From Hemileia vastatrix (lineage: Eukaryota > Basidiomycota > Pucciniomycetes > Pucciniales > Zaghouaniaceae): a stretch of 64,000 bases of DNA. Under the pieces are notes generated by a model. It did no database searches. It was not told where the DNA came from and saw only the letters and a program-made list of their open reading frames with translations. The position numbers and the translations under genes were made by a program. This document shows, in pieces, positions 45,201 to 57,600 of this stretch. The stretch lies in the NCBI GenBank assembly GCA_030280995.1, contig JASXTE010000002.1, forward strand, positions 35,049,183-35,113,182, in the 5' to 3' direction. Positions within the stretch are counted from its first letter, which is position 1. Each line of letters opens with the position of its first letter.

Positions 45201-45435
45201 CAATAGTGATTTATTTCCAAAAAGGAGGGGTAGACCAAAGAAAACCCCAAATGAAATCACTGAGACAGCAGAAATTGAAAAAATTTTAAATGACAGAATA
45301 GTCACTGCTGAGAAAGTTACAGAATACTTATTGAGATTCAAGAATAAATCATCTGAATATGATTCTTGGATACCTGGGAAGGAGATATCTAATCTTCCTA
45401 CTCTACTAAAAAAGTATAAAAAGAAAAAATCATAG
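42215..45435 (+). pseudogene. pol: Pol of Gypsy1 (reverse transcriptase, RNase H, integrase, chromodomain), interrupted
   Basis: The first open part, 42215-43621, holds reverse transcriptase with YIDD (about residues 261-264) and RNase H with TDAS. A TAA at 43619-43621 replaces a Tyr that Gypsy2 retains. The frame continues with the HSNVDMLSR end of RNase H, then shifts near 43850, and another TAA falls at about 43918. The second open part, 43939-45435, holds integrase: the HHCC finger (CHDDILAGHF ... CDSCQKSK), Asp in NMDFVTG, Asp in ISDRDPKF, Glu in GLAERMIQTLE, and a C-terminal chromodomain (IEKILNDR ... YLLRFKNK ... SWIPGKEI). Expression would normally need a -1 frameshift from gag. Confidence 0.92.
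42266..42272 (+). promoter_or_regulatory. Candidate -1 ribosomal frameshift site A AAA AAT
   Basis: In the gag frame the heptamer A|AAA|AAT lies two codons before the gag stop (42276-42278). Slipping back one base enters the pol frame, which continues LLKPELN. Gag and pol overlap only here, so this is the natural slip site. The spacing to any downstream structure was not tested. Confidence 0.6.
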
Positions 45436-45457
45436 CATTTTTTTTATTGTTTTTTTT

Positions 45458-45469
45458 AGAGTGAGGGAG
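45458..45469 (+). promoter_or_regulatory. Polypurine tract of Gypsy1
   Basis: AGAGTGAGGGAG directly precedes the 3' LTR and would prime plus-strand DNA synthesis. Confidence 0.85.
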
Positions 45470-46283
45470 TGTCAGCCAGGCTACTAGACTTACCCAGTGA
45501 AATAATTAATTATTTACTGGATGAAGCCGCACCTTATCATTTTAATTATTATTTAATTATAATTTAGTTACATTAAAATTAGTTATAATAAATTAACTAA
45601 TTACAGAATGTTAAAATTAAAAAATTAAATAAATAATTAAAATTAAAAATATAATTTTGTCCCTTATATTTTTCTCTAACACCGTGCTCATTTGACAGGT
45701 TGGGAAGAAATAAAATTTTATATTAAAAAATAGATATTAAGATAAAATAAGATTTAAATATTCAAATAATATTAAATATATACAAAAAATTCAAATTTCT
45801 TATTTAGGATTGACTTTTACAGTAAATATTAAATATATTGATATATTTCTGACATACTCTGTAAATACATCTTTTGAGGCCTTCTTTTTAGAATAACTTT
45901 ATTATTTGAAATACTCTTTCTGGAATGTTCTTTTCTCTCTCTCTTCCTACTGTTTTTAGAATTTGATTGCCGTGCTTTGTCTCTCCTTTGCCTATAAAAG
46001 GCCTCTCTTTTTGTTGTCTTTTAATCATTCTTTTTACCAACTCACTTATTACTACAACAACAAAAGTTAAACACTTATTTCTTATATTTTATATCTTTAG
46101 TATTTACAAGGACATAATTCTAATCTATAACTTATATAAATATTTTAATCTACCTCTTATTATTGAGTAAAAGAATCATCTTTGATTGAGAAATACTTAC
46201 CTAATTATTGAGAGTCCAATAAATCCTTAAAATCTTCATATAACACCGTACCAAAGCTTCTAGACCAAAAGTGAACCTTGACA
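45470..46283 (+). repeat. 3' LTR of Gypsy1
   Basis: It starts TGTCAGCCAGG and ends CCTTGACA, 814 bp, the same length as the 5' LTR and about 98.5% identical by hand count. Confidence 0.93.
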
Positions 46284-47732
46284 TTTTATATGTATAATTT
46301 AATAAAGTATACCTTTGAAACACTTTCTTAATATTTGATTTAAAGAAAAAGTATATAAATTTACTAATATGTAGATATGCTAACTTTTGTATTTCTAGTA
46401 TTGAAGATATGATAAAGTTAAAGGTATCATTGACTGATAATTGAAATTCTGTTACTATTTTCTAATTATTGATTTTTTTTCTATTTTAAATCAAAATTGA
46501 ATTCTCTTAGGATTGAACCATCAATGAGTAACAATTTGAAAAAAAAAACGGCCAGGGAAGAACTCTAACAATAGGTGGGAAAAATACATTGCTACCGGAA
46601 TGAAACTTGTAAATGCTCTTGGAATGGATACAAATGGGAAGAAGCCCCATTTCTACGCACAATCTTATGCAAATAATATGACAGATTGCAATAATTATTA
46701 CAATTTATTTCCTGGTTGTAGTATTTATAAACCAAAAGGTGTCTTAATACCTAATGTTCTTGTGAAGACTTTTGAAATTCATGAGCTCAAAGAACTAGAT
46801 ATGTTAGAAGCTATGGTGCAATGCATTAAGGATCTTTCTTACTGCAAACATGAAATTACAAATAATGGTTTTCATCAAAGAGCTGGTGGTTTTGGAAAAA
46901 TGTTTGGTGGTGGCTTTATTTTAGATAGGAAGAAATCTTTATATATTTGTAAGTATCACTTTTTTTAATTTAAATACTGAATTTTTGAAGGCTTTTACTT
47001 GCAGATGAATAAACTGATAAGATTGTACGCACGGATGAATATAAAAAACGAATGAAGAGGATTGCAATGTACTTGGAATATTTTTTTAAAAAAATATCAT
47101 ATGTAAAGTACAACGAATCAACTAATCTTTGTGCAAAACTTGGTATTCCTGGATTTTCAAAAGTTTCTAGTGAAGAAGAGGGTGTACCGTTTGCTAGTAA
47201 TTTAACTTGGACATTGGGAGTAAATGGTAATGGGTTCTCCAATGAGGTTTATCGTGATAAAGATGCAAGTGAGTATACTTTAGGAATATTTTTTCCTAAA
47301 GATACAGAAAACAATACCATTCATATGAAGTACGATAAGACCCAACCACGACAAACAGGTGGAGAACTTATGTTTCCCGAAATTGGAAGTAAAATTAACT
47401 TTAAAGAAACTAATGGAATAACAGTGACGTTATGGCCTGCCAATCAACTGAGGCATTTTACCTCAAGATGTCACGAAATTCATGGCTTCACAAGAATAGG
47501 TTCTTCTATTCAAATCAGCACTAGAATTTTTCATGCTATAGAAAAGCTTAATGTTTTTGATATTGATATTTCAGAGTACTTGGAAATTAAAGAAGAAAAA
47601 GATAGGCATAAATATTTGATTAGTGCTTTGAGAGTTTTTTTGAAAAGAGATGACTTAATAGAGGAAGAAATAAATTCAGCAAAGTATTATTTATCTAATG
47701 TTAAGACAAATCTAAAAAATTTTGATAATTAA

Positions 47733-48531
47733 ATATTAAAAATTTATATCATATTTATACAACTTAATGTGAAATTAAACATGATATATACTGGGAGTAG
47801 CTGTAACATTTTCAGTTGTGATGATTAAAGTATTATCTAATTTTTTTATTTTTGAAATAGAATAATTTTTTTTTCATAATATTATTAGAAAATTTGATTT
47901 ACTTTCGAGGAAATATATAAGTTGTGAAATCTTAAAATTTCATTTTTATTAAATTGGTAGCAAAGGTTCTAAAATAAAAAAACTATAATTAAGAATTTGA
48001 AATATATTAGCCATAAAAATGTGCTTTTAATGCTACCAAATTCACTGTATAGTATTTTAGGTCAAACAAGCTTATTAATAAAAAATTTAATAATAAAGAG
48101 TTGATGAAAGAATTTTGAATCAAAAATAGATTAAATTGTATTTTTTTAAGAATACACACATTTAATTATTTAAGTTGTTCTACTTCTGATTAAAAATGTT
48201 ACAATTAATGAAAAAATTTGTAATAATTAATAGATTATTTAATATTAAAGGTAAAGTAAAAAAACTAGAGCAGTTATCATATTTTAATATAAACAATAAA
48301 ATATTTATAAATTTAATACAAGTATCTGAAATCATATTAGTATATTTTAAAATCTTTGTTATTGCTGGACTTACAATAATTTTTTTTAATAATTAATTTA
48401 GAAAATCATGTCAAAGGTTTCTTAATAAATTTCAAAGATGGTCACATGTTTGACGTATTTGAAGGAAAATAAATTGAATTATACAAGATAAATCATATAC
48501 ACAGAATTTTATCTATTTACATGTTGGAATA
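47733..48531. other. Intergenic region between convergent dioxygenase and gene X, copy A
   Basis: This is the counterpart of 14837-15634. No gene is visible; a short open frame at 48196-48396 is absent as a frame in copy B and is chance. Confidence 0.55.
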
Positions 48532-50956
48532 TTAATTTATTGAAAGGCTATGTTTAGCAAAAAAAGGTGATACTGGCTGAATGGAGCTCCAGTGATTAAA
48601 AAAATCTGCAGAAATATCCCTAGCAATTCCCGGAGGACTTGGGGTATCAAAATTTAAAGGAAATGGATCACACTTTCCTATAAAAGGTTTTATTAATGTT
48701 AATATATAGTTATTTAAATTTTTCCAAATTATTTCTTCCATCAAATGATTTTTTTTTCATGTAAATTAAGAAACTTAATTTCTGATATTACCTTTAAGCA
48801 ATCAGCTGCTGAAGCCAATCTATGATCTTGAGAGCTCAGAAATAAACCACAGACACCATCAATTATATAGAATGTGAAAGATTGATATCAGTGGTGGGAG
48901 TATTCAGAATTTATCTTGTTTAGTGCAGCCTTTTGTTTCTGTCTCATTATAGTAAGTTCAGTATTTTTGTTTTTCTAACTTGATTGTTGAGCTTTACTAG
49001 TCTTTCCACTTGATATTGTTGAAGAACAATATTTTGATTTAAGAATGATAATTGACATAATTATATCAATGATAATATTTCTGATTTGAAGAAGAGTTGA
49101 CATTGATATATCACGGGTTTGAAGTGAAGTGGGACCAACTTCTAAGCCATCAGGAATCGGACTCTTCAGATTTTAAAGGTGAGCTAGAAGCTGAAGACCA
49201 CGTTCAATTGGACAATCTGAGTTAATGTTTTGATGTGATGGAAGCTGGCTGAATTCATGTGCGGTCAGATAAAGTGAAGATGATATAAGAGATACCCATG
49301 AAGAATGGCAGTGGTCACTTGGGATCATTAATCTCATGAGCATTCGGATAAGATTGGATTCAGGGTGATCCGTTTTCTTTTTTGAGGAAATAATTTCAGT
49401 ATTTAAACCATCAGGATCACATAAATCTTCCATTTTTTTGAAATCAATATTATTGAGTACCCATAGCTGTGAGCTATCAATCTCTAAAAAAATATTTGCT
49501 ACAAAAGGAAAAAAAAATAAGTAAAAGAACAAAGTCAAGACTAAAAATTAAGGTAACTTACAAAACTCAGTAAGTTTTGAAAGCCAATCTTCTCCACAAT
49601 ATTTTTCCCAATGAAAAGTAAACATTGGAATATTTAACATGGGTTCTTGGGAAGAAGTAGAAGAGCGTAATTCAAGGAGAGTAACAATTTCCAACCACAA
49701 CCTGAGGACCTTTGCCGTGCTGATTCTACCTTTATAAAAATTATGAATTTTACAGAATTCCTCCTAAAAATCAGAGTCTTTTAGAACTGAGGGTGAATAA
49801 GTTAGAGGTTTTTTTGATATCTTGATTGGAGTTGATTTCATTGGTAGAGAAGCTTTCAACGTGGACAAAGTAGGTAATTTAGGAGGTGATGGGTATTGCT
49901 TCTTAGAAATGAAGGAATTCGGTGATGAGTGGTTTGAATCATCATCTTTATCAAACATATCTTCATGTCTTGTAGAAGATTTTAAAGTTTGCTTGTTTTG
50001 ATGAGCAAGCATAGCTTCATATTCTGACAGTTCATCATTGCTATTTTCATTGCTATTTTCATCATCTTCATCAGGGAGAGGGCGTTTATAGATGGAACAA
50101 TCTAAAGTAGGTGAGTTTCTGGTACAAAATATCAAAAGAAAGGTAAAAAGTACAATATGTAAGCAATAAAAGAGTTATATGATAGAATTTGAAAGATAAA
50201 AGAATAACAATAAAATAAAGGAAACAAGAATATACTCATTATCAAAGCCTTTGCTTTTTTTTGATATTTATTATTTGATACATCAGAAAATTCATTAGCA
50301 GAAGCCAGTTTAATACGTCGAACAAAAGAGGGGCCTTGGGATTATTTCTTTTTCTTGGAGCGGATAACAGGTGTTTCAAGATTTTCCTTAGAAGTTGAAG
50401 CATGAGTTAAAGCTGATGGTTCATCTGTCTCATCATCATCCCTGATGACAATGATTTCATCAGGAGGAATCATACCCTCCTTGTAAGCTACAAATATATA
50501 TGAAGAAAAAAAAATATTAATAATCTTATCTATTAATTTAAAAGGAGACAAAAAAAGTGAAGAACATACATTTTTCAAGGCTTTTCACATATTGCAGTAA
50601 GTCATTACAAGGGTTAGATAAATATGAAGGAGAAGGATTATTGTTAAGGATCTTGACAAGTTCTTCTGTTTTATCTCTAGCCAATTCAAGTAAATTGCGA
50701 TACTGAACTCTCGTTATTTCCTGCCTCTCATTGCTAAGTACAGGAGGGTTAGGTGCCATGCCATGTGGCAGACATGGTGCAAGCTCAAAAGCTTCAAAGT
50801 GAGTATCAATCAGAGAGTGGGATGAAACACATTCGGGCGCTGGAAAATCAATTTTTTGAAAAAAAAAGATATAGAACATAAGTGAAATATATAAATTAAG
50901 AGAGAGGAACATGATATAAATACAAATGGAGGTGTAGGATTTTTAATACTAGACAT
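48532..50956 (-). pseudogene. Gene X, copy A, with several inactivating changes
   Basis: It has the same five-exon layout as 15635-18065. Here the exon 3 start is intact (TAC where copy B has TAA). There are stops at 50342-50344 after the SKKKK stretch, at about 49764 after LKDSDF and near 49173, and a frame change in an A/T run near 48750. The first intron donor has changed from GTATGT to GTATTT. Copies A and B carry different defects, so the ancestral gene was open. Confidence 0.8.
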
Positions 50957-51959
50957 ATTGATTAATGAATATTAAAAAAAAGTATTTGATATCAAAAAAT
51001 TATGATGCAATATGATGAATAATTAAAAGAAACACTATTCTAGAAAATTGAAGTTGATAATTTAATAGGATAAAAAATTGAATAAGATTAAAATTAAAGT
51101 GAGGATGAAAGAAACAGAAAACATAAAGAGGGTGATTTTATATTATTTGAGATTTTTTTAACATGTATTATTCATAGTGGGGTAAACTGAGTAACATGCT
51201 AAATCACAATCAGTTTATATTGAAGCAAAATTTGATGTAGCTAACAGAAAATACTAGGAATTCTTTGGGGACTTTTAGTGTGAAAAACAAATAATAACAA
51301 ATGTATATCCCATATGCAAATTGCCACGGGTAAATGCAAAATTCTTTAAATTAGAATTTACTCCTAAACAATGGAGATACACTTAATTAGTATATTATAT
51401 TAAAAAAAAGGAAAATGCTTTATAAATATTTGTTAAATTTACTTTCAGATGACAATGCGAGATTCACATATATACTGATATGCCTCATCAAACAAGAAAT
51501 GAATTATAAATATAAAATTGGTAACATTAGGATTTAAGATAAGAATTTGTTTTTTAAGTGACAGAAGGAGTGTCAGGCTAGGGTGTGGGCACCGTGACCA
51601 AACCATTGATAAACTTGGATACAACTAAGGAAAAAAAATTTAATAGTTTTATTTAACAATATATCTTAGTCTGCACAAGATATTGAATTGTTGTCCCTAA
51701 CTATACCAATATTGTTACTTTTCAAAAGTTATAGGACTACTAAGTTGATAAAATATTAATATGAATCACCCAATGAAATAACTTAAGCAACATTCAAAAT
51801 TATTAAAATATTAATATTCAATTTGAGATTTGGATTAGCTAATTTTTCACAACTTACCACAGTTTTGATTAATATAATAAAACTTGAAAAAAATTGTTGA
51901 GATAACCTAGAAATGGGTGCAAGAAAATGATGAAACATATTACTTGAAACTTAACTCAT
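50957..51959. other. Region upstream of gene X, copy A
   Basis: It matches 18066-19080. I see no gene. Confidence 0.5.
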
Positions 51960-52453
51960 ATACTATTGATAAACTTCATGGATCCTGATTAATTTCTATC
52001 GAAATTCATTTTGAGACTGGCATATTGAATTTTAGCTATGACCAAGTACTGTAAGTGCCATGGTTTTTATTCAATATATTGGTGTTGAAATTAATTTTGA
52101 TAGGAATCAACAAGTATCATATGGCACCATGCATGAAATCCTGACAGAAACCACCAAATTTATGAGGCAATGAACCTCATAATTTTGATCGAAATAAATG
52201 TAGACCCCTGCATATTGAATACAAGCCATTTCACATGGACTACACAGACATAGATAAAATTCAACATGCATGGCTTAAAATTTATTTCGATTAAAATTAA
52301 CCAAGGCATTTAAACATCAATTTTTATACGGTGTACATGATAAAAACAGTTAATCTAACTGCTTAGCTTACCTATACTTATTGGAATTTTATGCATAGTC
52401 CTGGTTCATATTAATTTCAATCAAAATTAATGTTGACTAATACATAATGAATA
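51960..52453. repeat. Truncated palindrome block, copy A
   Basis: It corresponds to 19080-19565. The palindromes are more degenerate than in copy B, for example TTTTGATCGAAATAAA at about 52183. Gypsy2 interrupts it after gaata. Confidence 0.8.
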
Positions 52454-53954
52454 TGTCAGGCTAAGGTCAAGTACAAGGACGTGGAATAGCTTGAATAGTA
52501 AGTTGTCTAGAAGATTTTAATGGTCCTATATGAATACTGTATTTTTAATCCACTAAGTTGTAAAATATAATCAAATATAGAGGTCTCAGTAATATAATTC
52601 TCACTATTCTTATATATGGCTTACAATCTTTATAGTTGGTAGAAAAATAGATTATATAAATTCAGATACTATTCAAAAGTCTTATAAAAGTACTAATTGA
52701 TATGTATTGTAATTGGTTTGGTTATATTGGTTAAATTGTAATGATAAAGAATGAAGAAATACAACCCAAAAACCTCCTCCTTTTATACACACTGAGTTCC
52801 CCAATGATTCCCTTGATGTACCACCCAATACACAGTTAATAACGCCTCTAAACAACTAATAGACATTCCCATCAACATTACTAGTAACCCTTGACATAAT
52901 TAGAAGAGTAACAACTGCCAAAATCCTGAAATAATAAGGGAAATCCATCAAAATTAAAGAAAAAGACAAAAAGAGAGTATATGCGTATAAAACAATAATA
53001 TTAAAGACTAAAGGAGACTTTTTAAGGTTAATAATAGCTTAATAATAAGGGGGATTGACTGTAGAAAGAATGGGGCTAATCCTGACATTATACTACGTGA
53101 AATTCCCATTCAAAAATAACCAAAATTGACTGAGAAACCACCCAAAAACTTAAAAAAGAGCGTGAGATGTGGGGTAACTACATGCAGTTCTTGGAAGGCT
53201 CTTGCACGGGTAAATCCTTGACTAAAATTAGGCGAATTTAAGCGTGGTGATGAAATAAAGTGCCAAGAGTGAGGTTATTAATGAAATTAATGCATATAAA
53301 CAAGGTCAATGCATTATTAATTAAGCTAGGACACTAAATAAGCGCCTGTCGCCTATTTTAGTGTGTTTCCCCACAGTGGGCGTAGAATGTGGGGTAATTA
53401 TAGTGTGAAAAAGCTAACTTTGCTAAAAATGAAGCTATTCACACGGGAAAAAAGCAGGCAGTATGTGGCCAGTACACAGAAGCCATTTCTGGCATAAAAA
53501 ACACCAAATTTGAAAAGTGTTATTTTTATGCATTTAAATAGCCAAATCAATAGTTCTAAATGAGCCCAATTGATCTGTAAAAGCGCAATTTTGATATTCT
53601 CAATTTTATAGCGCATATAGTCAACTTTTAAGTGAAATAAAGCGCATTTCTTGTTTTTTGCATAAAACAATGAATATAACAGCTTTAAGTGTACTTAAAA
53701 ATTATGTAGACTTATACTTAAGGTTCTTAAGATTACCCTAACATATTCCAACTTAATATTAAGTACATAAGACCTATAAAAGGTGGATATATGCGTGTAT
53801 ATAAGGTGTTATAATGGCATTTTTTGTGTATTATCATAATTTTACTTATGTATACTATTTGTGTACTCTTATTTATTATTCCCATGTATAGTTCATGTGT
53901 TTAAAATAACTTATAATTACTTTTTACTCAGTCCTGGAGATATACAGGCTGACA
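52454..53954 (-). repeat. 3' LTR of Gypsy2 (1501 bp)
   Basis: On the plus strand it starts TGTCAGGCTAAGG and ends CAGGCTGACA. The polypurine tract (GGGTGGGCGAG on the minus strand, 53955-53965) borders it, which fixes orientation and boundary. Confidence 0.88.
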
Positions 53955-54135
53955 CTCGCCCACCCAAAAAAAACAATAAAAAAAATGATAAGTTATACAT
54001 TTTATTTTATTAATTTGTAATTTTCAGGTATTCAGAATAAATCTGTAGCATTAAAGATTCAACTTTAAAGAAATAAAACATAATAAAATATTATGAGTAC
54101 TGGTTTTTTAACCCCTCAGCTGGTTGAACAGAAAT

Positions 54136-56670
54136 TTATTTCTGTTTAAATTTTTTAAGAAGGGTGGATAAATTAGAAATTTCTTTTTCAGGTATCCATT
54201 TATCAAATTCATTTGATTTCCCTTTAAATCTTAGTAAATACTCAGTTCCTTTTTCTTTAGTAAGGATTCTTTTCTTGAGTATTTTTTCAATCTCTGCTTT
54301 TTCAACAATTTCTTCAGGTTGCTTTTTAGGCCTTCCCCTTCTTTTAGGAAATAAGTCAGGATCATTTGCATGGTAAGGTTTCAATAATGAGATAGGGAAA
54401 ACTGGATGTTTCCTGTCATATGGAGCATATAATATGACTTCCACTGCATTATTCCCAACCATTTTATTTACTACAAAAGGTCCTACAAAGGGATCCTTTA
54501 ATTTAACATTACCTTGTAAGTTAAAATGTAGTGTTGATATGAGGACTTCATCTCCCTTTTTAAATTCAAATTCTTTATGAGATTTGTCCCACCTTTTCTT
54601 TTCATATTCAAATGCTTTTTGGATGCATTCTTCTGCATGCTTTCTACACATTTGTTGCATATGAATAAAGGATTTAGTGCCAGGGTGTATATCCAACCTT
54701 GGTAGTTTATTTAAATGATTTACTGGGGTATTTGGTACATATCCCAGCCAGAGTTCAAATGGTTTCTTCTCTGTTACAGAATGAGTTGTGCTGTTATAAG
54801 CAAATTCAAGGCCAGAAATTAATGTTACCCAGTCATGTGTGAATTTCTCATTGTCTTTGTATTCTAATCCAAAGGCACAATATCTTCTGATCATGTCTTC
54901 TAGAGTTTGTATCATCCTCTCAGCCAGCCCATCAGTTTGTGGATGGTGTGCTGTAGACAATTTTAATTGACAACCTGATACTTCCATCAAAGATGTCCAG
55001 AACTCTGAAGTAAATTTAGGGTCTCTGTCAGAGATTATGGCTTTGGGGAACCCAGCAGTATTCATCATCTGAGTCCACCATAGTAATGCCAAGTCTTTTG
55101 CAGATACCTCTTTATGGGTAGGGATAAACTTACACATTTTTGTTAATCTATCCACTATTACCCAGCAAGAATTGAAACTTTTATTTCCTGCTAATGGCAA
55201 GCCAGTTAAAAAATCCATGTTTATAATTTCCCATGGAGCTTTTGGCTGCTCTATTTGTTGTAACAACCCAGCTCTCTTCCCAGTTAATCTTTTAGATTTC
55301 TGACAAGAGTCACATGTTTCAATGTATTTTTGTACATCCTCTTTCATGTTTATCCACCAGGCTGTATTTTTAACTCTGGTTAATGTTTTGTTAAAGTCAA
55401 AATGACCAGCTAAGATGTCATCATGACAAGTACTCAACATTAACTATTTCATAGAAGGTGGTATTACTATTAAATTGCTTAGCTTTTTCCTGTAATATAT
55501 ATATCCATCTTCAATTGATAGTTTACCTTTTTCCAACACATTTTTATACTTTGGAGGCAAGGTTTTAATTAATGCACTCATGGAGGCATTTTTTGGATCA
55601 TTAAGAATGGTAGATAGTTTAGACAAATCTGTATCAGATGAATAATTTTCCAATATAGTTTGCATAAACTCTTCTTCTAAATCCACTATATAAATCCCAA
55701 ATATATGTATAACCTCATTTTCAGGCACATAAGCTGGGTTGTCAGCATCATTTGGCAAAGGACTTCTGGATAATAAATCCACATTTGAATGCAATGTTCC
55801 TGCTCTGTGAGTGATTTTCATTCTTCCTCTGTACTCTTGTACAGCTAGTTGCCATCTAAACATGTGCCTATTAGGTGTTTTCATGTTTAGTAATTATTTT
55901 ACTGCACTGCAATCTGTTATAAGTTCAAACTTCTGGTCTTCCAGATAGTAATGAAGTTTCTCCAAAGCCCACACCACGGCTAAACATTCTAGCTGTGTGG
56001 AACCATACCTTAATTCTGTTTTTCTTAAGGTTCTGGATATATAACAGATAACTACTTCAGATAATTTTCCATTTATTATCTGTTTTTGCTGTAAAGCAGC
56101 ACCCAAACCTATGAAACTTGCATCAGTGTACAAGATAAAAGGTAGGGTGAAATCTGGCAGTCCCAATATTGGAGCTGACATTAAACATTCCTTTAATTTA
56201 TTAAAGGCGTGTTGTCTTTCATTATTCCAAATGAAAGCTTCATTCTTCCTGATTAATGTTGTTAAAGGGGCTGCAATGGATTGGTAATTTTTAATATATT
56301 GTCTATAATATCCACACATACCCAAAAAACTTTGAACCTCTTTTACATTTTTAGGTATCCAAATGTTTTTAATTGCTGCCACTTTATTCTGGTCAACACA
56401 AATTTGTAATCCAGATACAACATGTCCAAGTACTTTCAAGGATTGAAATCCAAACTTACATTTCTTTAATGCAATAGTCATATTAATTTCATCCATTTTT
56501 TGAAAGACTCTTTTCAGGTGATTTAAATGTTCATCATATGTTTTTGAAAACACTATGATGTCATCAATATAGACCAATAGCCATCCTTCAACCATTTCCT
56601 GATGAAAAACACTATCCATCAATTTTTGGAAGACTGAAGGGGCATTCTTTGGGCCAAATGGCATTCTCAC
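54136..56670 (-). pseudogene. pol: Pol of Gypsy2, two stops, truncated by E2
   Basis: From 56670 downward there is reverse transcriptase from RMPFGPKNAPSVFQ, YIDD, RNase H with TDASFIGLGAALQ, a TAA at 55894-55896, RNase H end and linker, and a TAG at 55444-55446. Then follow integrase (CDSCQKSK, NMDFLTGLP, ISDRDPKF, GLAERMIQTLE) and a chromodomain (IEKILKKRI ... YLLRFKGK ... KWIPEKEI) to the stop at 54136. All parts share one frame, so the only defects seen are the two nonsense codons and the E2 insertion. The first 200 or so pol residues are missing. Confidence 0.92.
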
Positions 56671-56671
56671 A

Positions 56672-56711
56672 CACCACGCAATATTTGGGGGGGACTTGCT
56701 AGCAAGTCCTC
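56672..56711 (+). repeat. Left terminal inverted repeat of E2
   Basis: CACCACGCAATATTTGG, a G run, and the palindrome at 56692-56709. It has the same plan as the E1 end with different palindrome arms. Confidence 0.85.
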
Positions 56712-57600
56712 AACTTGAAGTCAGATGGAACTCAGACTGAACTCAGACTGAACTCAGACTGAACTGATACTCAAATGAGACTGAAATCTGCTTGACATTA
56801 TCCTGAACTCTGTGCCAATACTTAATGGATCTTCTGTGAAAGTATAATGAATGTCTGAATAGAGAATTGCATGATATTTTGTGCTTGAAACAAGTAAAAG
56901 TTGAATGATTTTTTTTAAAGATGATTAGTCAAAATTGAAAGCCATCCTTTTAGACTGAATTATAATGTTCGGCTTTAAAATATGGGAGACTGATAATGTA
57001 GGCTTTTTAGTATTATTTGGCTTCTCTCATTTTAAGGATATAATCATTTTTTCAAATTGATAATACATAATGAGTGGCTTGGTTATTCAAGATTATTTTT
57101 GGGATTTTCAGAAGTCTTGGGATCTCTTAAAACCTAACTTTTTTTTAATCAACACATTTTTGTCATATATTATCTGACAAAACAAAAAATGTAAGAAAGA
57201 TATCTAAAAATTTTACTCAAAGTGTAATTTCATGTGAAATTTTCACTACTCTTATAACATACATTGGTTCCTAGTAGAAAAATCATTGAACTTCATTTTA
57301 ACTAAAAGAATCTGTATGTACATAATTTTTTGGACTTTTAAGAAGATACTTATCAATATTTTGAGTTATGGTATGGGTTCAGTTAAAAACCTATTCAAGG
57401 TAACCATAAATTGACTTCAAAATTCTGACAAAAATTATTGTTTTATTATATACATTTTACTGATCATTTCCATGCAGTCACTGGGCTCCTGGCAAACATG
57501 ATCTGCATATTCATGCAATATGTCTAAATATTGATTAATTGGATTGTGCAACTTCTAAACCATTTATATTCATTTTTGCTCCTTCTCATATCTCCACAAA
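56712..57600. promoter_or_regulatory. Left subterminal region of E2, promoter of SNF2
   Basis: Three AACTCAGACTG units lie at about 56729-56765, next to AACTTGAAGTCAGATGG. The reverse complements of such units occur near the ends of M1 and M2. The rest is AT-rich without a recognisable motif. These are likely transposition-protein binding sites by analogy. Confidence 0.55.

Larger units (their letters stand above)
36344..46283 (+). mobile_element. Gypsy1: full-length Ty3/Gypsy chromovirus-type LTR retrotransposon (9.94 kb)
   Basis: Two 814-bp LTRs flank gag-protease and a pol with reverse transcriptase, RNase H, integrase and chromodomain. The flanks are cttta (36339-36343) and tttta (46284-46288). 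Copy B shows the unoccupied ctttatatg, so this is a 5-bp duplication with one change. I counted about a dozen differences between the LTRs (about 1.5%), so insertion was fairly recent. Pol carries two stops and one frameshift, so this copy cannot move by itself. Confidence 0.93.
35877..47732 (+). pseudogene. TET/JBP-like dioxygenase, copy A, split by Gypsy1 and inactivated
   Basis: Exon 1 (35877-35899) is separated from exons 2 and 3 (46511-46948 and 47005-47732) because Gypsy1 sits in intron 1. The copy has a 10-A run where 9 or 12 are needed. Exon 3 has a TAA at its third codon. In the iron-binding motif the His is lost (EVYRDKD instead of EVHLDKD). The distal His (LRHFTSRCH) and Arg (TRIGSSIQIS) are still present. 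It is clearly not functional, while copy B keeps all the active-site residues. Confidence 0.85.
46284..52453. other. Copy A of S, third segment
   Basis: It continues position 36343 after Gypsy1 and matches 13387-19565 of copy B. It carries dioxygenase exons 2 and 3, gene X copy A and the first part of the palindrome block, and is cut at 52453 by Gypsy2. Confidence 0.85.
52454..56671 (-). mobile_element. Gypsy2: Ty3/Gypsy chromovirus-type element, minus strand, cut by E2
   Basis: On the minus strand this is the 3' part of a retrotransposon: reverse transcriptase onward, then the 3' LTR at 52454-53954. The protein is closely related to Gypsy1, but the LTR is much longer and different. The upstream part is displaced beyond E2 and lies outside the window. 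The target flank is gaata; its duplicate should be found beyond E2. Confidence 0.9.

Noticed and set aside
52761..53400. Possible genes within the Gypsy2 LTR
   Set aside because: The segment lies between well-defined LTR ends and has no sustained reading frame.
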